Below, in pieces: positions 57,501 through 64,000 of a stretch of 64,000 nt of DNA; the stretch's first letter is position 1; every line of letters starts with the position of its first letter. The translations under genes and the position numbers were made by a program. The notes beneath the pieces were generated by a model. It did not search any database. It saw only the letters and a program-made list of their open reading frames with translations, and was not told where the DNA came from. The stretch is taken from positions 3,410,001 through 3,474,000 of the forward strand of contig NZ_CP046172.1 in NCBI RefSeq assembly GCF_011801145.1, written 5' to 3'. This DNA is from Nocardia arthritidis. Its GTDB lineage: Bacteria; Actinomycetota; Actinomycetes; Mycobacteriales; Mycobacteriaceae.

Positions 57501-58355
57501 ATGCCGCTGACCCCAGCCGATGTGCACAACGTCGCGTTCAGCAAACCACCGATCGGGAAGCGCGGCTACAACGAGGACGAAGTCGACGCCTTCCTGGATC
57601 TGGTCGAGCAGGAGCTCTCACGTCTGATCGAGGAGAACGCCGACCTGCGCCAGCGGGTTGCCGAACTGGATGCCGAACTGGCCGACGCGAAGAAGAACCG
57701 GGGCCCGGCACCCGTCGCGCAAACCGTGAAAGCCCCTGTGCAGCAGGCTCCTCCGCCGCCGCCGGAACCGATCAAGCCGCCGGTGCCGCAGGCGCCGCCC
57801 GCGCCGATGCCCGCCGCGCAGCCGAAGGACGCCCCCGGCGCCGACGCGAATCTGCAAGCGGCCAAGGTGCTCAGCCTCGCCCAGGAAATGGCGGACCGGC
57901 TCACCAGCGATGCCAAGGCGGAGGCCGAGGGCCTGCTCGCGAACGCTCGCGCAAACTCGGAGCGACTGGTCGGTGATGCGAGAACGCGGTCCGAGGCGAT
58001 GATCGCCGACGCCCGCCAGAAGGCCGACGCCATGCTGTCGGACGCGCAGAGCCGGTCGGAGAATCAGCTACGGCAGGCCAAGGAGAAGGCCGATTCCCTG
58101 CAGGCCGACGCCGAGCGCAAGCACACCGAGATCATGGCGACCATCACCCAGCAGCGCAGTGTGCTGGAGAGCCGGATCGAGCAGCTCAAGACGTTCGAAC
58201 GCGAATATCGGGTGCGCCTGAAGTCGTATCTGGAATCGCAGCTCGAGGAGTTGGAGAACCGTGGTTCGGCCGTCCCGGTGGACGGTGGCGAATTCGGCGC
58301 CGCCGACACCGCGAACAACCTGCAGCCCGCCACCTTCGTCAAGGGCGGTAAGTAG
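57501..58355 (+). CDS. wag31: Polar growth protein DivIVA/Wag31
   Basis: Coiled-coil scaffold for tip growth, 284 residues. [39 protein letters not shown] (seen in segments) is the membrane-binding DivIVA domain. A Pro-rich linker (~75-115) separates it from a long C-terminal coiled coil ([20 protein letters not shown] onward). Phosphorylation of Thr73 by PknA/B is known in M. tuberculosis; the region here reads PVAQTVKAP, so an equivalent Thr is uncertain. ATG behind GAAGGGATCC. Confidence 0.97.
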   Translation: MPLTPADVHNVAFSKPPIGKRGYNEDEVDAFLDLVEQELSRLIEENADLRQRVAELDAELADAKKNRGPAPVAQTVKAPVQQAPPPPPEPIKPPVPQAPPAPMPAAQPKDAPGADANLQAAKVLSLAQEMADRLTSDAKAEAEGLLANARANSERLVGDARTRSEAMIADARQKADAMLSDAQSRSENQLRQAKEKADSLQADAERKHTEIMATITQQRSVLESRIEQLKTFEREYRVRLKSYLESQLEELENRGSAVPVDGGEFGAADTANNLQPATFVKGGK

Positions 58356-58427
58356 GGCCGCCCTGCCGCCAGCAGTCCGAGTAGCTAGAGGTCCTGTCGA
58401 GCCGCCTGGCACGCCAAGGGGGTCACT

Positions 58428-58628
58428 GTGCTCGTCTTGACGCTCGTCCTTGCCGCGATCGGTTTCGCCCTGCTCGTGACCGCGCTGACCACCGGATCGG
58501 TGATCTGGGCGTGGGGATGCATCGTCGTATGTGTCATCGGTGCCGTGCTGTTGCTGGTGAGCGCCCTATCGATGCGCAGGCCGGACGGAGATGCCGCGCC
58601 ACCTCCCGGACGGCATGCGAAACGTTAG
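58428..58628 (+). CDS. Small two-helix membrane protein (Rv2144c-like)
   Basis: A 66-residue protein, GTG start. Two hydrophobic segments (LVLTLVLAAIGFALLVTAL and IWAWGCIVVCVIGAVLLLV) are followed by a basic Pro-rich tail. Size and position after wag31 match Rv2144c. Function is unknown. An intrinsic terminator overlaps its stop codon. Confidence 0.82.
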   Translation: MLVLTLVLAAIGFALLVTALTTGSVIWAWGCIVVCVIGAVLLLVSALSMRRPDGDAAPPPGRHAKR

Positions 58629-58653
58629 CGGGCGGGTCCCCGCTAGTTGTTTT
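58626..58653 (+). terminator. Intrinsic terminator closing the dcw cluster
   Basis: TAGCGGG pairs with CCCGCTA around a 6-base loop and is followed by GTTGTTTT. The stem includes the stop codon of the preceding gene. It separates the cluster from the ileS leader. Confidence 0.75.
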
Positions 58654-58665
58654 GACCACGCTGGC

Positions 58666-58833
58666 TAGAATCAAACATGTATACGGCGTCGATCCGGCCA
58701 TCACCGGGGAGCCTTCGGAAGAACAGCGCACCGGCAATCATCCGGTGGCCCAGTAGAACCGAACGGGTGAGCCCGTCACAGCTCGTAACGAGAGGTCCGG
58801 TGGAGCTGCCGGACAAGCGGGGTGGTACCGCGG
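58666..58833 (+). promoter_or_regulatory. T-box leader (translational type) of ileS with its -10
   Basis: TAGAAT (58666-58671) is a candidate -10 placing the transcript start near 58678. A compact Stem I follows, with ATC at 58700-58702, followed by A, as the likely isoleucine specifier codon. The T-box proper GGGTGGTACCGCGG (58820-58833) contains the UGGU that pairs with uncharged tRNA ends. No U-tract terminator follows, so control is probably at the ribosome site (GAGGAG near 58880-58893), as known for actinobacterial ileS T-boxes. Confidence 0.88.
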
Positions 58834-58903
58834 TTTCGGCGCATACGCGCCGGCATCGTCCCCGTGCCCACTGAATCGACATGGCACGAGGAGACGCACC
58901 GCG

Positions 58904-61900
58904 ATGGCGGACGAAACTTCCACGAACAGCGCATACCCGCGCGTAGACCTCGGGGTCGGCGCCAATGCCTCGTTCCCGGATCTGGAGCGCCGCGTGCTCG
59001 ACGCGTGGGCGGCCTCGGACACCTTCCGCAGGAGCATCGAAAATCGTTCCGGCGCATCGGAATTCGTGTTCTATGATGGCCCGCCCTTTGCCAACGGGCT
59101 ACCGCATTACGGCCATTTGCTCACCGGATACGTCAAAGATCTGGTTCCGCGTTTCCAGACCATGCGCGGTAAGCGGGTCGATCGGCGTTTCGGCTGGGAC
59201 TGCCACGGATTGCCCGCGGAAATCGAGGCCGAAAAGCAGCTCGGTATCACGGACAAATCACAGATCGATGCGATGGGCCTCGCGGAATTCAATGCCGCGT
59301 GCAAATCCTCGGTGCTGCGCTATACCGGTGAGTGGCGCGATTACGTGACGCGTCAGGCCCGCTGGGTCGACTTCGACAACGACTACAAGACGCTCGATCT
59401 CGACTTCATGGAGTCGGTGATGTGGGCGTTCAAGTCGCTGTATGAGAAAGGCCTTATCTACCAGGGTTTCCGAGTTCTGCCGTACAGCTGGTACGAACAG
59501 ACTCCGCTGTCGAATCAGGAAACCCGGCTCGACGACGCGTACAAGATGCGCCAGGATCCGGCGGTCACCGTGGATATGGTGCTCGCCGTTCCCGCCGACC
59601 ATCCGCTGCACGAGCTGGACGGCGCCAATGCGTTGATCTGGACCACCACGCCGTGGACCCTGCCGTCGAATCTGGCTATCGCCGTGCATCCCGATGTCCG
59701 GTACGTGCAGCTGCGCGGTGCCGACGGTAAGCGCTACCTGCTGGCCGCCGAACGGGTTTCGCACTACGCCAGGGAATTCGGTGACGAACCGGAGGTGCTC
59801 GGCGAATACGACGGCGCGGCGCTCGCCGATCTGGCGTACCGTCCGCCATTCGACTTCTTCCTCGGCCATCCGCGCGCGCACCGGGTGCTCACCGCCGACT
59901 ACGTGACCACCGACTCCGGTACCGGAATCGTGCACCTCGCACCGGCTTTCGGTGAGGAGGATATGGATGTGGCGAGCGCCAACGGAATCGAGCTGGTGCA
60001 GCCGCTGGATCCGGGCGGCAAGTTCACCTCGATGGTGCCGCCGTACGAGGGCCTGATGGTCTTCGACGCCAACCCGGTGATCATCAAGGATCTCAAGGCC
60101 GCGGGAAAGCTGTTGCGGCACGAGACGATCGAGCACTCGTACCCGCACAGCTGGCGCTCCGGCCAGCCGCTGATCTATATGGCGGTGCCGTCCTGGTTCG
60201 TCGCGGTGACCAAGTTCCGCGACCGGATGGTCGAGCTGAACAAGCAGATCACCTGGGTGCCCGAGCATATCCGCGACGGACAGTTCGGCAAGTGGCTGGA
60301 GGGCGCGCGGGACTGGAACATCAGCCGGAATCGCTACTGGGGCAGCCCGATTCCGGTGTGGATGTCCGACGATCCGGCATATCCGCGGGTCGACGTCTAC
60401 GGCTCGCTGGACGAGCTGGAACGCGACTTCGGCGTGCGCCCGACGGATCTGCACCGGCCGATGATCGACGAGCTGACCCGGCCGAATCCCGATGATCCGA
60501 CCGGCAATTCGACCATGCGCCGGGTGCCGGAGGTGCTCGACTGCTGGTTCGAATCGGGGTCGATGCCGTATGCGCAGGTGCACTATCCGTTCGAGAACAA
60601 GGAGTGGTTCGATAGCCACTTCCCCGGCGATTTCATCGTCGAGTACAACGGGCAGACCCGCGGCTGGTTCTACACCCTGCACGTGCTGGCCACCGCGCTG
60701 TTCGACAGCCCGGCCTTCAAAACCGTTGTCGCGCACGGCATCGTGCTCGGCGACGATGGCCTGAAGATGAGCAAGTCCAAGGGTAACTACCCGGATGTGA
60801 ACGAGGTGTTCAACCGGGACGGCTCCGATGCGATGCGCTGGTTCCTGATGAGTTCGCCGATTCTGCGCGGCGGCAATCTGATCGTCACGGAGCGCGGCAT
60901 CCGCGAGGGGGTGAGCCACGCGCTGCGCCCGCTGTGGAACGCGTGGACGTTCCTGCAGCTGTACGCGTCGAAACCCGGTGTGTGGCGCACTACTGTATCT
61001 AGCGGGACACCCGCACCCGGGGACTCGCATGTGCTGGACCGCTACATCCTGGCCAAGCTGGCCGCGACCCGGGACGCGATGACCGAGGCGCTGGAGGTCT
61101 ACGACGTCGCGGGCGCCTGTGACGAACTGCGCTCGTTCGCCGACGCGTTGACGAATTGGTATGTGCGCCGGTCGCGTTCGCGGTTCTGGGCGGAGGACCG
61201 CGATGCGGTGGACACTCTGCACACCGTGCTCGAGGTGGTCACCCGGCTGGCCGCGCCGCTGCTGCCGCTGATCTCGGAGGTGATCTGGCGCGGGCTGACC
61301 GGCGGGGAGTCGGTGCATCTGGCCGACTGGCCGAAAGATGATGAGCTGCCGCGTGATTCGGAACTCGTCTCGGCGATGGACGAGGTGCGCACGGTGTGCT
61401 CGACGGTGCTGAGCCTGCGCAAGGCACAGAATCTGCGGGTGCGCCTGCCGCTGGCCGAGGTCACCATCGCCGCGCCGGATGCCGAGCGGTTGCGCCCGTA
61501 CGCGGACCTGATCGCCGACGAGGTGAACGTCAAGAAGGTGGATCTGACCACCGACGTCGCCGTGCACGGCCGTTTCGAGCTGGTGGTCAACGCCAGGGCC
61601 GCGGGCCCGCGCCTCGGCAAGGATGTGCAGACCGTGATCAAAGCGGTGAAGGCGGGCGAGTGGAGCGAGAGTGCCGACGGTGTGGTGACCGCGGCCGGTA
61701 TCGCGCTGCTGCCGGAGGAGTACACGCAGCGCCTGGTCGCCGCCGAGCCGGAGTCGACCGCCGCGCTGCCGGGTAACGCCGGCCTCGTGGTGCTGGATTC
61801 GGTGGTCACCGAGGAATTGGCGGCCGAGGGCTGGGCCCGCGACCTGATCCGCGACCTGCAGGAGACCCGCAAGTCGCTCGGCCTCGACGTATCCGACCGG

Positions 61901-62065
61901 ATCACCGTCGTGCTGCAGGTCCCCGCCGACCGCCAGGCCTGGGCCGAGACGCATCGCGACCTGATCGCGGGCGAAATCCTCGCCACCACGCTCACTTTCG
62001 GCGATCCCGGCGCGGATGCCGCCGAAGTGGTCGGCGGCGTGCGGGTATCGGTCACCAAGAACTGA
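58904..62065 (+). CDS. ileS: Isoleucyl-tRNA synthetase
   Basis: Class I synthetase of 1053 residues charging tRNA-Ile. The HIGH motif is HYGH at 68-71 ([16 protein letters not shown]), the KMSKS loop is KMSKS at 621-625, and the editing domain carries [18 protein letters not shown] and [22 protein letters not shown]. The length and lack of an obvious C-terminal zinc cluster fit the eukaryote-like IleS type found in mycobacteria. ATG 58904 follows the T-box leader. Confidence 0.97.
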   Translation: MADETSTNSAYPRVDLGVGANASFPDLERRVLDAWAASDTFRRSIENRSGASEFVFYDGPPFANGLPHYGHLLTGYVKDLVPRFQTMRGKRVDRRFGWDCHGLPAEIEAEKQLGITDKSQIDAMGLAEFNAACKSSVLRYTGEWRDYVTRQARWVDFDNDYKTLDLDFMESVMWAFKSLYEKGLIYQGFRVLPYSWYEQTPLSNQETRLDDAYKMRQDPAVTVDMVLAVPADHPLHELDGANALIWTTTPWTLPSNLAIAVHPDVRYVQLRGADGKRYLLAAERVSHYAREFGDEPEVLGEYDGAALADLAYRPPFDFFLGHPRAHRVLTADYVTTDSGTGIVHLAPAFGEEDMDVASANGIELVQPLDPGGKFTSMVPPYEGLMVFDANPVIIKDLKAAGKLLRHETIEHSYPHSWRSGQPLIYMAVPSWFVAVTKFRDRMVELNKQITWVPEHIRDGQFGKWLEGARDWNISRNRYWGSPIPVWMSDDPAYPRVDVYGSLDELERDFGVRPTDLHRPMIDELTRPNPDDPTGNSTMRRVPEVLDCWFESGSMPYAQVHYPFENKEWFDSHFPGDFIVEYNGQTRGWFYTLHVLATALFDSPAFKTVVAHGIVLGDDGLKMSKSKGNYPDVNEVFNRDGSDAMRWFLMSSPILRGGNLIVTERGIREGVSHALRPLWNAWTFLQLYASKPGVWRTTVSSGTPAPGDSHVLDRYILAKLAATRDAMTEALEVYDVAGACDELRSFADALTNWYVRRSRSRFWAEDRDAVDTLHTVLEVVTRLAAPLLPLISEVIWRGLTGGESVHLADWPKDDELPRDSELVSAMDEVRTVCSTVLSLRKAQNLRVRLPLAEVTIAAPDAERLRPYADLIADEVNVKKVDLTTDVAVHGRFELVVNARAAGPRLGKDVQTVIKAVKAGEWSESADGVVTAAGIALLPEEYTQRLVAAEPESTAALPGNAGLVVLDSVVTEELAAEGWARDLIRDLQETRKSLGLDVSDRITVVLQVPADRQAWAETHRDLIAGEILATTLTFGDPGADAAEVVGGVRVSVTKN

Positions 62066-62079
62066 GGTCGCTCGACTGA

Positions 62080-62109
62080 TCGGGGCGGGGCCGATGGGCC
62101 CCGCCCCGA
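62080..62109 (+). terminator. Hairpin terminator after ileS
   Basis: A perfect 13-bp stem (TCGGGGCGGGGCC) with loop GATG lies 14 bp after the stop. There is no T-tract, as often in actinobacteria. Confidence 0.75.
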
Positions 62110-62697
62110 CCACGCCCGGTAAACCGAATACCTATGTGTTCAAAGGTGAATAGAGGGTTCCCGCACCCCGTCTTCGAACTGTGCGTTGTCTGTACGGGGT
62201 GCGCACCTGAGAGCCGGGGTGCGGCGTAATCCGCGAACCGGGAGCACGGCCGACCCGGTCCCGCTCGGTGGGAACGAGACCCGCCTGCCAGCGCACCACG
62301 CGCGTACCTCGGGCGATTAAGTCGTCGTAGTGGCGCAACCAGAACCGAACGCGCCGATTAGTCGGGAAGCCTGCCGATCAATCTCGCGGTCTTGCCGACG
62401 ATTTCGGAGGGGTGACTAGCCTCCATTGAATGTGACATAGATCACATGCTGAAAATTAGCTGAAACCTTGCCGGGTCGACCAGGTCGGCGGCACAATCGG
62501 CAATGTTGCTCTTGTTACAGAAGTCTTCTTCTGTGATAGGAGTTATTTCTCGTGCCGTGCCTGATCTGAAAACTGCTGTGCCAGGCGGGGTTTCGCCGGC
62601 CCGGCCACCCCGTTCGGTCCGACGATGTGGTCCGCCTCGGGTGCCGCCGGGGATGCCGGAGAGTAGCCCTCGGTCGATTGACGGAAGGGGCGAGCAG
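62110..62697 (+). other. 588-bp intergenic region upstream of the NlpC/P60 gene
   Basis: No gene could be supported here. It contains the CRP-type site at 62431-62446 and a small hairpin (ACAGAAG, loop TCTT, complement) at 62517-62534. The distance from the CRP site to the ATG is about 250 bp, so a long structured leader is likely. I looked for c-di-AMP (ydaO) riboswitch core sequences, known upstream of cell wall hydrolases, and did not find them convincingly. Confidence 0.5.
62431..62446 (+). promoter_or_regulatory. CRP/GlxR-type binding site
   Basis: TGTGACATAGATCACA matches the symmetrical CRP consensus TGTGA-N6-TCACA in every defined position. In mycobacteria and corynebacteria CRP/GlxR controls resuscitation and cell wall hydrolase genes, which suits the hydrolase downstream. 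Confidence 0.75.
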
Positions 62698-63249
62698 ATG
62701 CCGACTCGATCCGCGCGTAAGCCGCTGCGCCGCATCGCCATCGGATTCCTGGTCGCGACGGCCGCGACGCTGGTGCTGGCCGGGCCCGCCTGGTCCGATA
62801 CCGGCAGCGCCTCCGGCAGCGGCGGTTCCGGCTCTGGCTCCGGTTCGGGTTCGGGCTCCGGCTCGGGCAGTTCCAGCGGCTCGGCCGCGCTGCCGCTGCC
62901 GAGCAGCGCCGGGCTCGGCGCGCTCACCGCCGCATCGACCCAGACCGGTAAACCGTATCGCTGGGGCGGCATCGGCCCGGACGCATGGGACTGCTCCGGC
63001 CTGGTGCAGTGGGCGTTCCGGCAAGTGGGCGTCCAGATTCCGCGCACCACCTGGCAGCAGGCCAAGGCCGGGGCCCCGGTGCCGTTCGGTGCGCTCTCGC
63101 CGGGCGATGTGGTGATACTGAACGAGGACGCCTCACACGTCGGCATCTACGCGGGCTTCGGCCAGGTGCTCAACGCCTACGACTGGGGCGTGCCGGTCGG
63201 TCTGACCCCGCTCAGCCAGTTTTTCATCTACACCATTCGGCGGTTCTGA
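62698..63249 (+). CDS. Secreted NlpC/P60 peptidoglycan endopeptidase
   Basis: A 183-residue exported hydrolase. Signal peptide (IAIGFLVATAATLVLAGPAWS), then a Gly-Ser linker of alternating SG/GS (~36-60), then the catalytic domain: YRWGGIGPDAWDCSGLVQWAF with Cys97, ASHVGIYAGFGQ with His145, and Asn157 (VLNAYD) as the third polar residue. It is predicted to cut D-Glu-diaminopimelate bonds in the wall. The domain resembles RipD/RipB-type short proteins. ATG 62698 has GGAAGGGG upstream; the hydrophobic run confirms the start. Confidence 0.9.
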   Translation: MPTRSARKPLRRIAIGFLVATAATLVLAGPAWSDTGSASGSGGSGSGSGSGSGSGSGSSSGSAALPLPSSAGLGALTAASTQTGKPYRWGGIGPDAWDCSGLVQWAFRQVGVQIPRTTWQQAKAGAPVPFGALSPGDVVILNEDASHVGIYAGFGQVLNAYDWGVPVGLTPLSQFFIYTIRRF

Positions 63250-63354
63250 GACCTGTCCGGCGCCTCCGCCGGGAAATCCTGCGATGAATCGGATACCTTG
63301 CACGGCACGGCAGTACGGCTGCGTGATGATGAGGATGATGAGGGAACAGTGCGT

Positions 63355-64000
63355 ATGCGCTTGATGCCGAGTACGCTCGGCGTGCTGGTGCTCGCCGCGG
63401 TACTCAGCGGTTGCGGCGGCGGCGACAAGAATGATGCCGGTGATCTGAAACCCGGTGTGATCAAAGGCTTTTCAAATCCGGAGAGCGTACTTGTCGCCGG
63501 TGACAAGTACGTCGTCTCGAATATGGGCGCGCAGCAGGATCCGGTCGCCAAGGACGGCGACGGCTTCCTGTCCCTGCTCGATGCCACCGGCAAGGTGATC
63601 GAGCAGAAGGCGATGCCGAAGGCGGGCGATCCGCCGCTGAACTCGCCGAAGGGTATGGCGTTCGTGGACAACAAGGTCTACGTCGCCGATGTCGATCGGG
63701 TGGTCGGCTACGACCTGAACACCCGAGGGCAGGTGTTCGAGGCGAAGATCGACGGCGACGCCCCGACCGAGCTGAACGATATCGTGTTGCTGGACAACAA
63801 GACCCTGCTGGTGACCGACACCCTGCGCAGTTCGGTCTACCAACTCGACCTGGACGGCAAGAAGTTCGCGACGCTCACCAGCGGGGTGCCCGGCGCCAAC
63901 GGCATCGCGCTGGAGAAGTCCGGCAAGATCGCATACGTCAACGGCGACGGCGCGCACAACGAGGGCGGCGATCTGTTCCGGCTGGAGCTGGGCAAGGCGC
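63355..64000 (+). CDS. SMP-30/gluconolactonase-like beta-propeller lipoprotein, 3' end missing
   Basis: The frame runs off the window after 215 codons. MRLMPSTLGVLVLAAVLSGC ends in a lipobox, so the protein is lipid-anchored. The mature part shows propeller-like repeats: NPESVLVAGDKYVVSNMG, SPKGMAFVDNKVYVADVDRVVGYD, ELNDIVLLDNKTLLVTDTLRSSVYQLD and GANGIALEKSGKIAYVNGD, typical of SMP-30 or NHL proteins. ATG 63355 is nine bases after AGGGAA; GTG 63349 is too close to that site. Confidence 0.83.
   Translation, partial: MRLMPSTLGVLVLAAVLSGCGGGDKNDAGDLKPGVIKGFSNPESVLVAGDKYVVSNMGAQQDPVAKDGDGFLSLLDATGKVIEQKAMPKAGDPPLNSPKGMAFVDNKVYVADVDRVVGYDLNTRGQVFEAKIDGDAPTELNDIVLLDNKTLLVTDTLRSSVYQLDLDGKKFATLTSGVPGANGIALEKSGKIAYVNGDGAHNEGGDLFRLELGKA

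Noticed and set aside
59258..62113. 951-codon minus-strand open frame across ileS
   Set aside because: Shadow of third-position GC bias in a confirmed synthetase gene.
62132..62338. Possible 68-residue gene on the minus strand after ileS
   Set aside because: No ribosome site, no similarity, biased Arg/Gly composition; region treated as intergenic.
62447..62697. c-di-AMP (ydaO) riboswitch upstream of the NlpC/P60 gene
   Set aside because: Context fits, but I could not find the conserved core segments; a covariance search would decide.

Overview
The window is about 68% G+C actinobacterial DNA, most likely a Nocardia or close relative (Mycobacteriales). The backbone follows the Mycobacterium tuberculosis block Rv2178c to Rv2144c in order: aroG, pknL, an Rv2175c-like gene, mptA, idsA2, a metF-type gene, lppM, an Rv2170-like GNAT, an Rv2169c-like DUF3040 protein, mraZ, rsmH, an ftsL-like gene, pbpB, murE, murF, mraY, murD, ftsW, murG, murC, ftsQ, ftsZ, pgeF, the YggS protein, sepF, yggT, wag31 and an Rv2144c-like gene. 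ileS, an NlpC/P60 protein and a lipoprotein cut by the window end follow. Assignment to genus is inference from gene content and codon use.

1-10.7 kb: 3' end of aroG; divergent pknL (kinase with four PASTA repeats) and its Rv2175c-like partner; a minus-strand run idsA2, crtI remnant, crtI, mptA, crtB that interleaves carotenoid and lipomannan genes; metF on the plus strand. 10.7-29.9 kb is accessory and absent from the M. tuberculosis order. It holds a secreted CocE-type hydrolase and a tightly overlapping 14-gene minus-strand operon (12,989-27,099). That operon encodes an amino-acid ABC importer, a GNAT acetyltransferase, a peptide/nickel-type ABC importer, four luciferase-like flavin monooxygenases, a DUF1684 protein and a 67-residue protein. 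A SAM-I (S-box) riboswitch precedes its first gene, and the Shine-Dalgarno sequence overlaps the P1 helix. Together these suggest a SAM-repressed organosulfur scavenging system, which is the main candidate for a new system here. A secreted protein, an Mce-associated-like membrane protein and a methyltransferase complete the block.

29.9-36.4 kb: late carotenoid genes (GT2 glycosyltransferase, CruF-type hydratase, CrtO-type ketolase) with lppM between them, then the GNAT, a HEPN-domain protein and the DUF3040 protein. With idsA2, crtB and crtI they predict a glycosylated keto-carotenoid; no lycopene cyclase is visible here.

36.4-58.6 kb: the division and cell wall (dcw) cluster, starting at a promoter that carries MraZ boxes. 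Most genes from the ftsL-like gene to murC overlap by four bases. murG is interrupted by a short insertion-like segment that shifts its frame. The murC/ftsQ junction carries a 78-bp tandem repeat, and a small secreted protein is encoded on the opposite strand between pbpB and murE.

58.6-64 kb: an intrinsic terminator, a T-box leader for ileS, ileS, a hairpin terminator, then an intergenic region with a perfect CRP-type site upstream of the NlpC/P60 hydrolase gene, and a partial beta-propeller lipoprotein gene. No tRNA, rRNA, CRISPR array, insertion sequence or phage gene was recognised.
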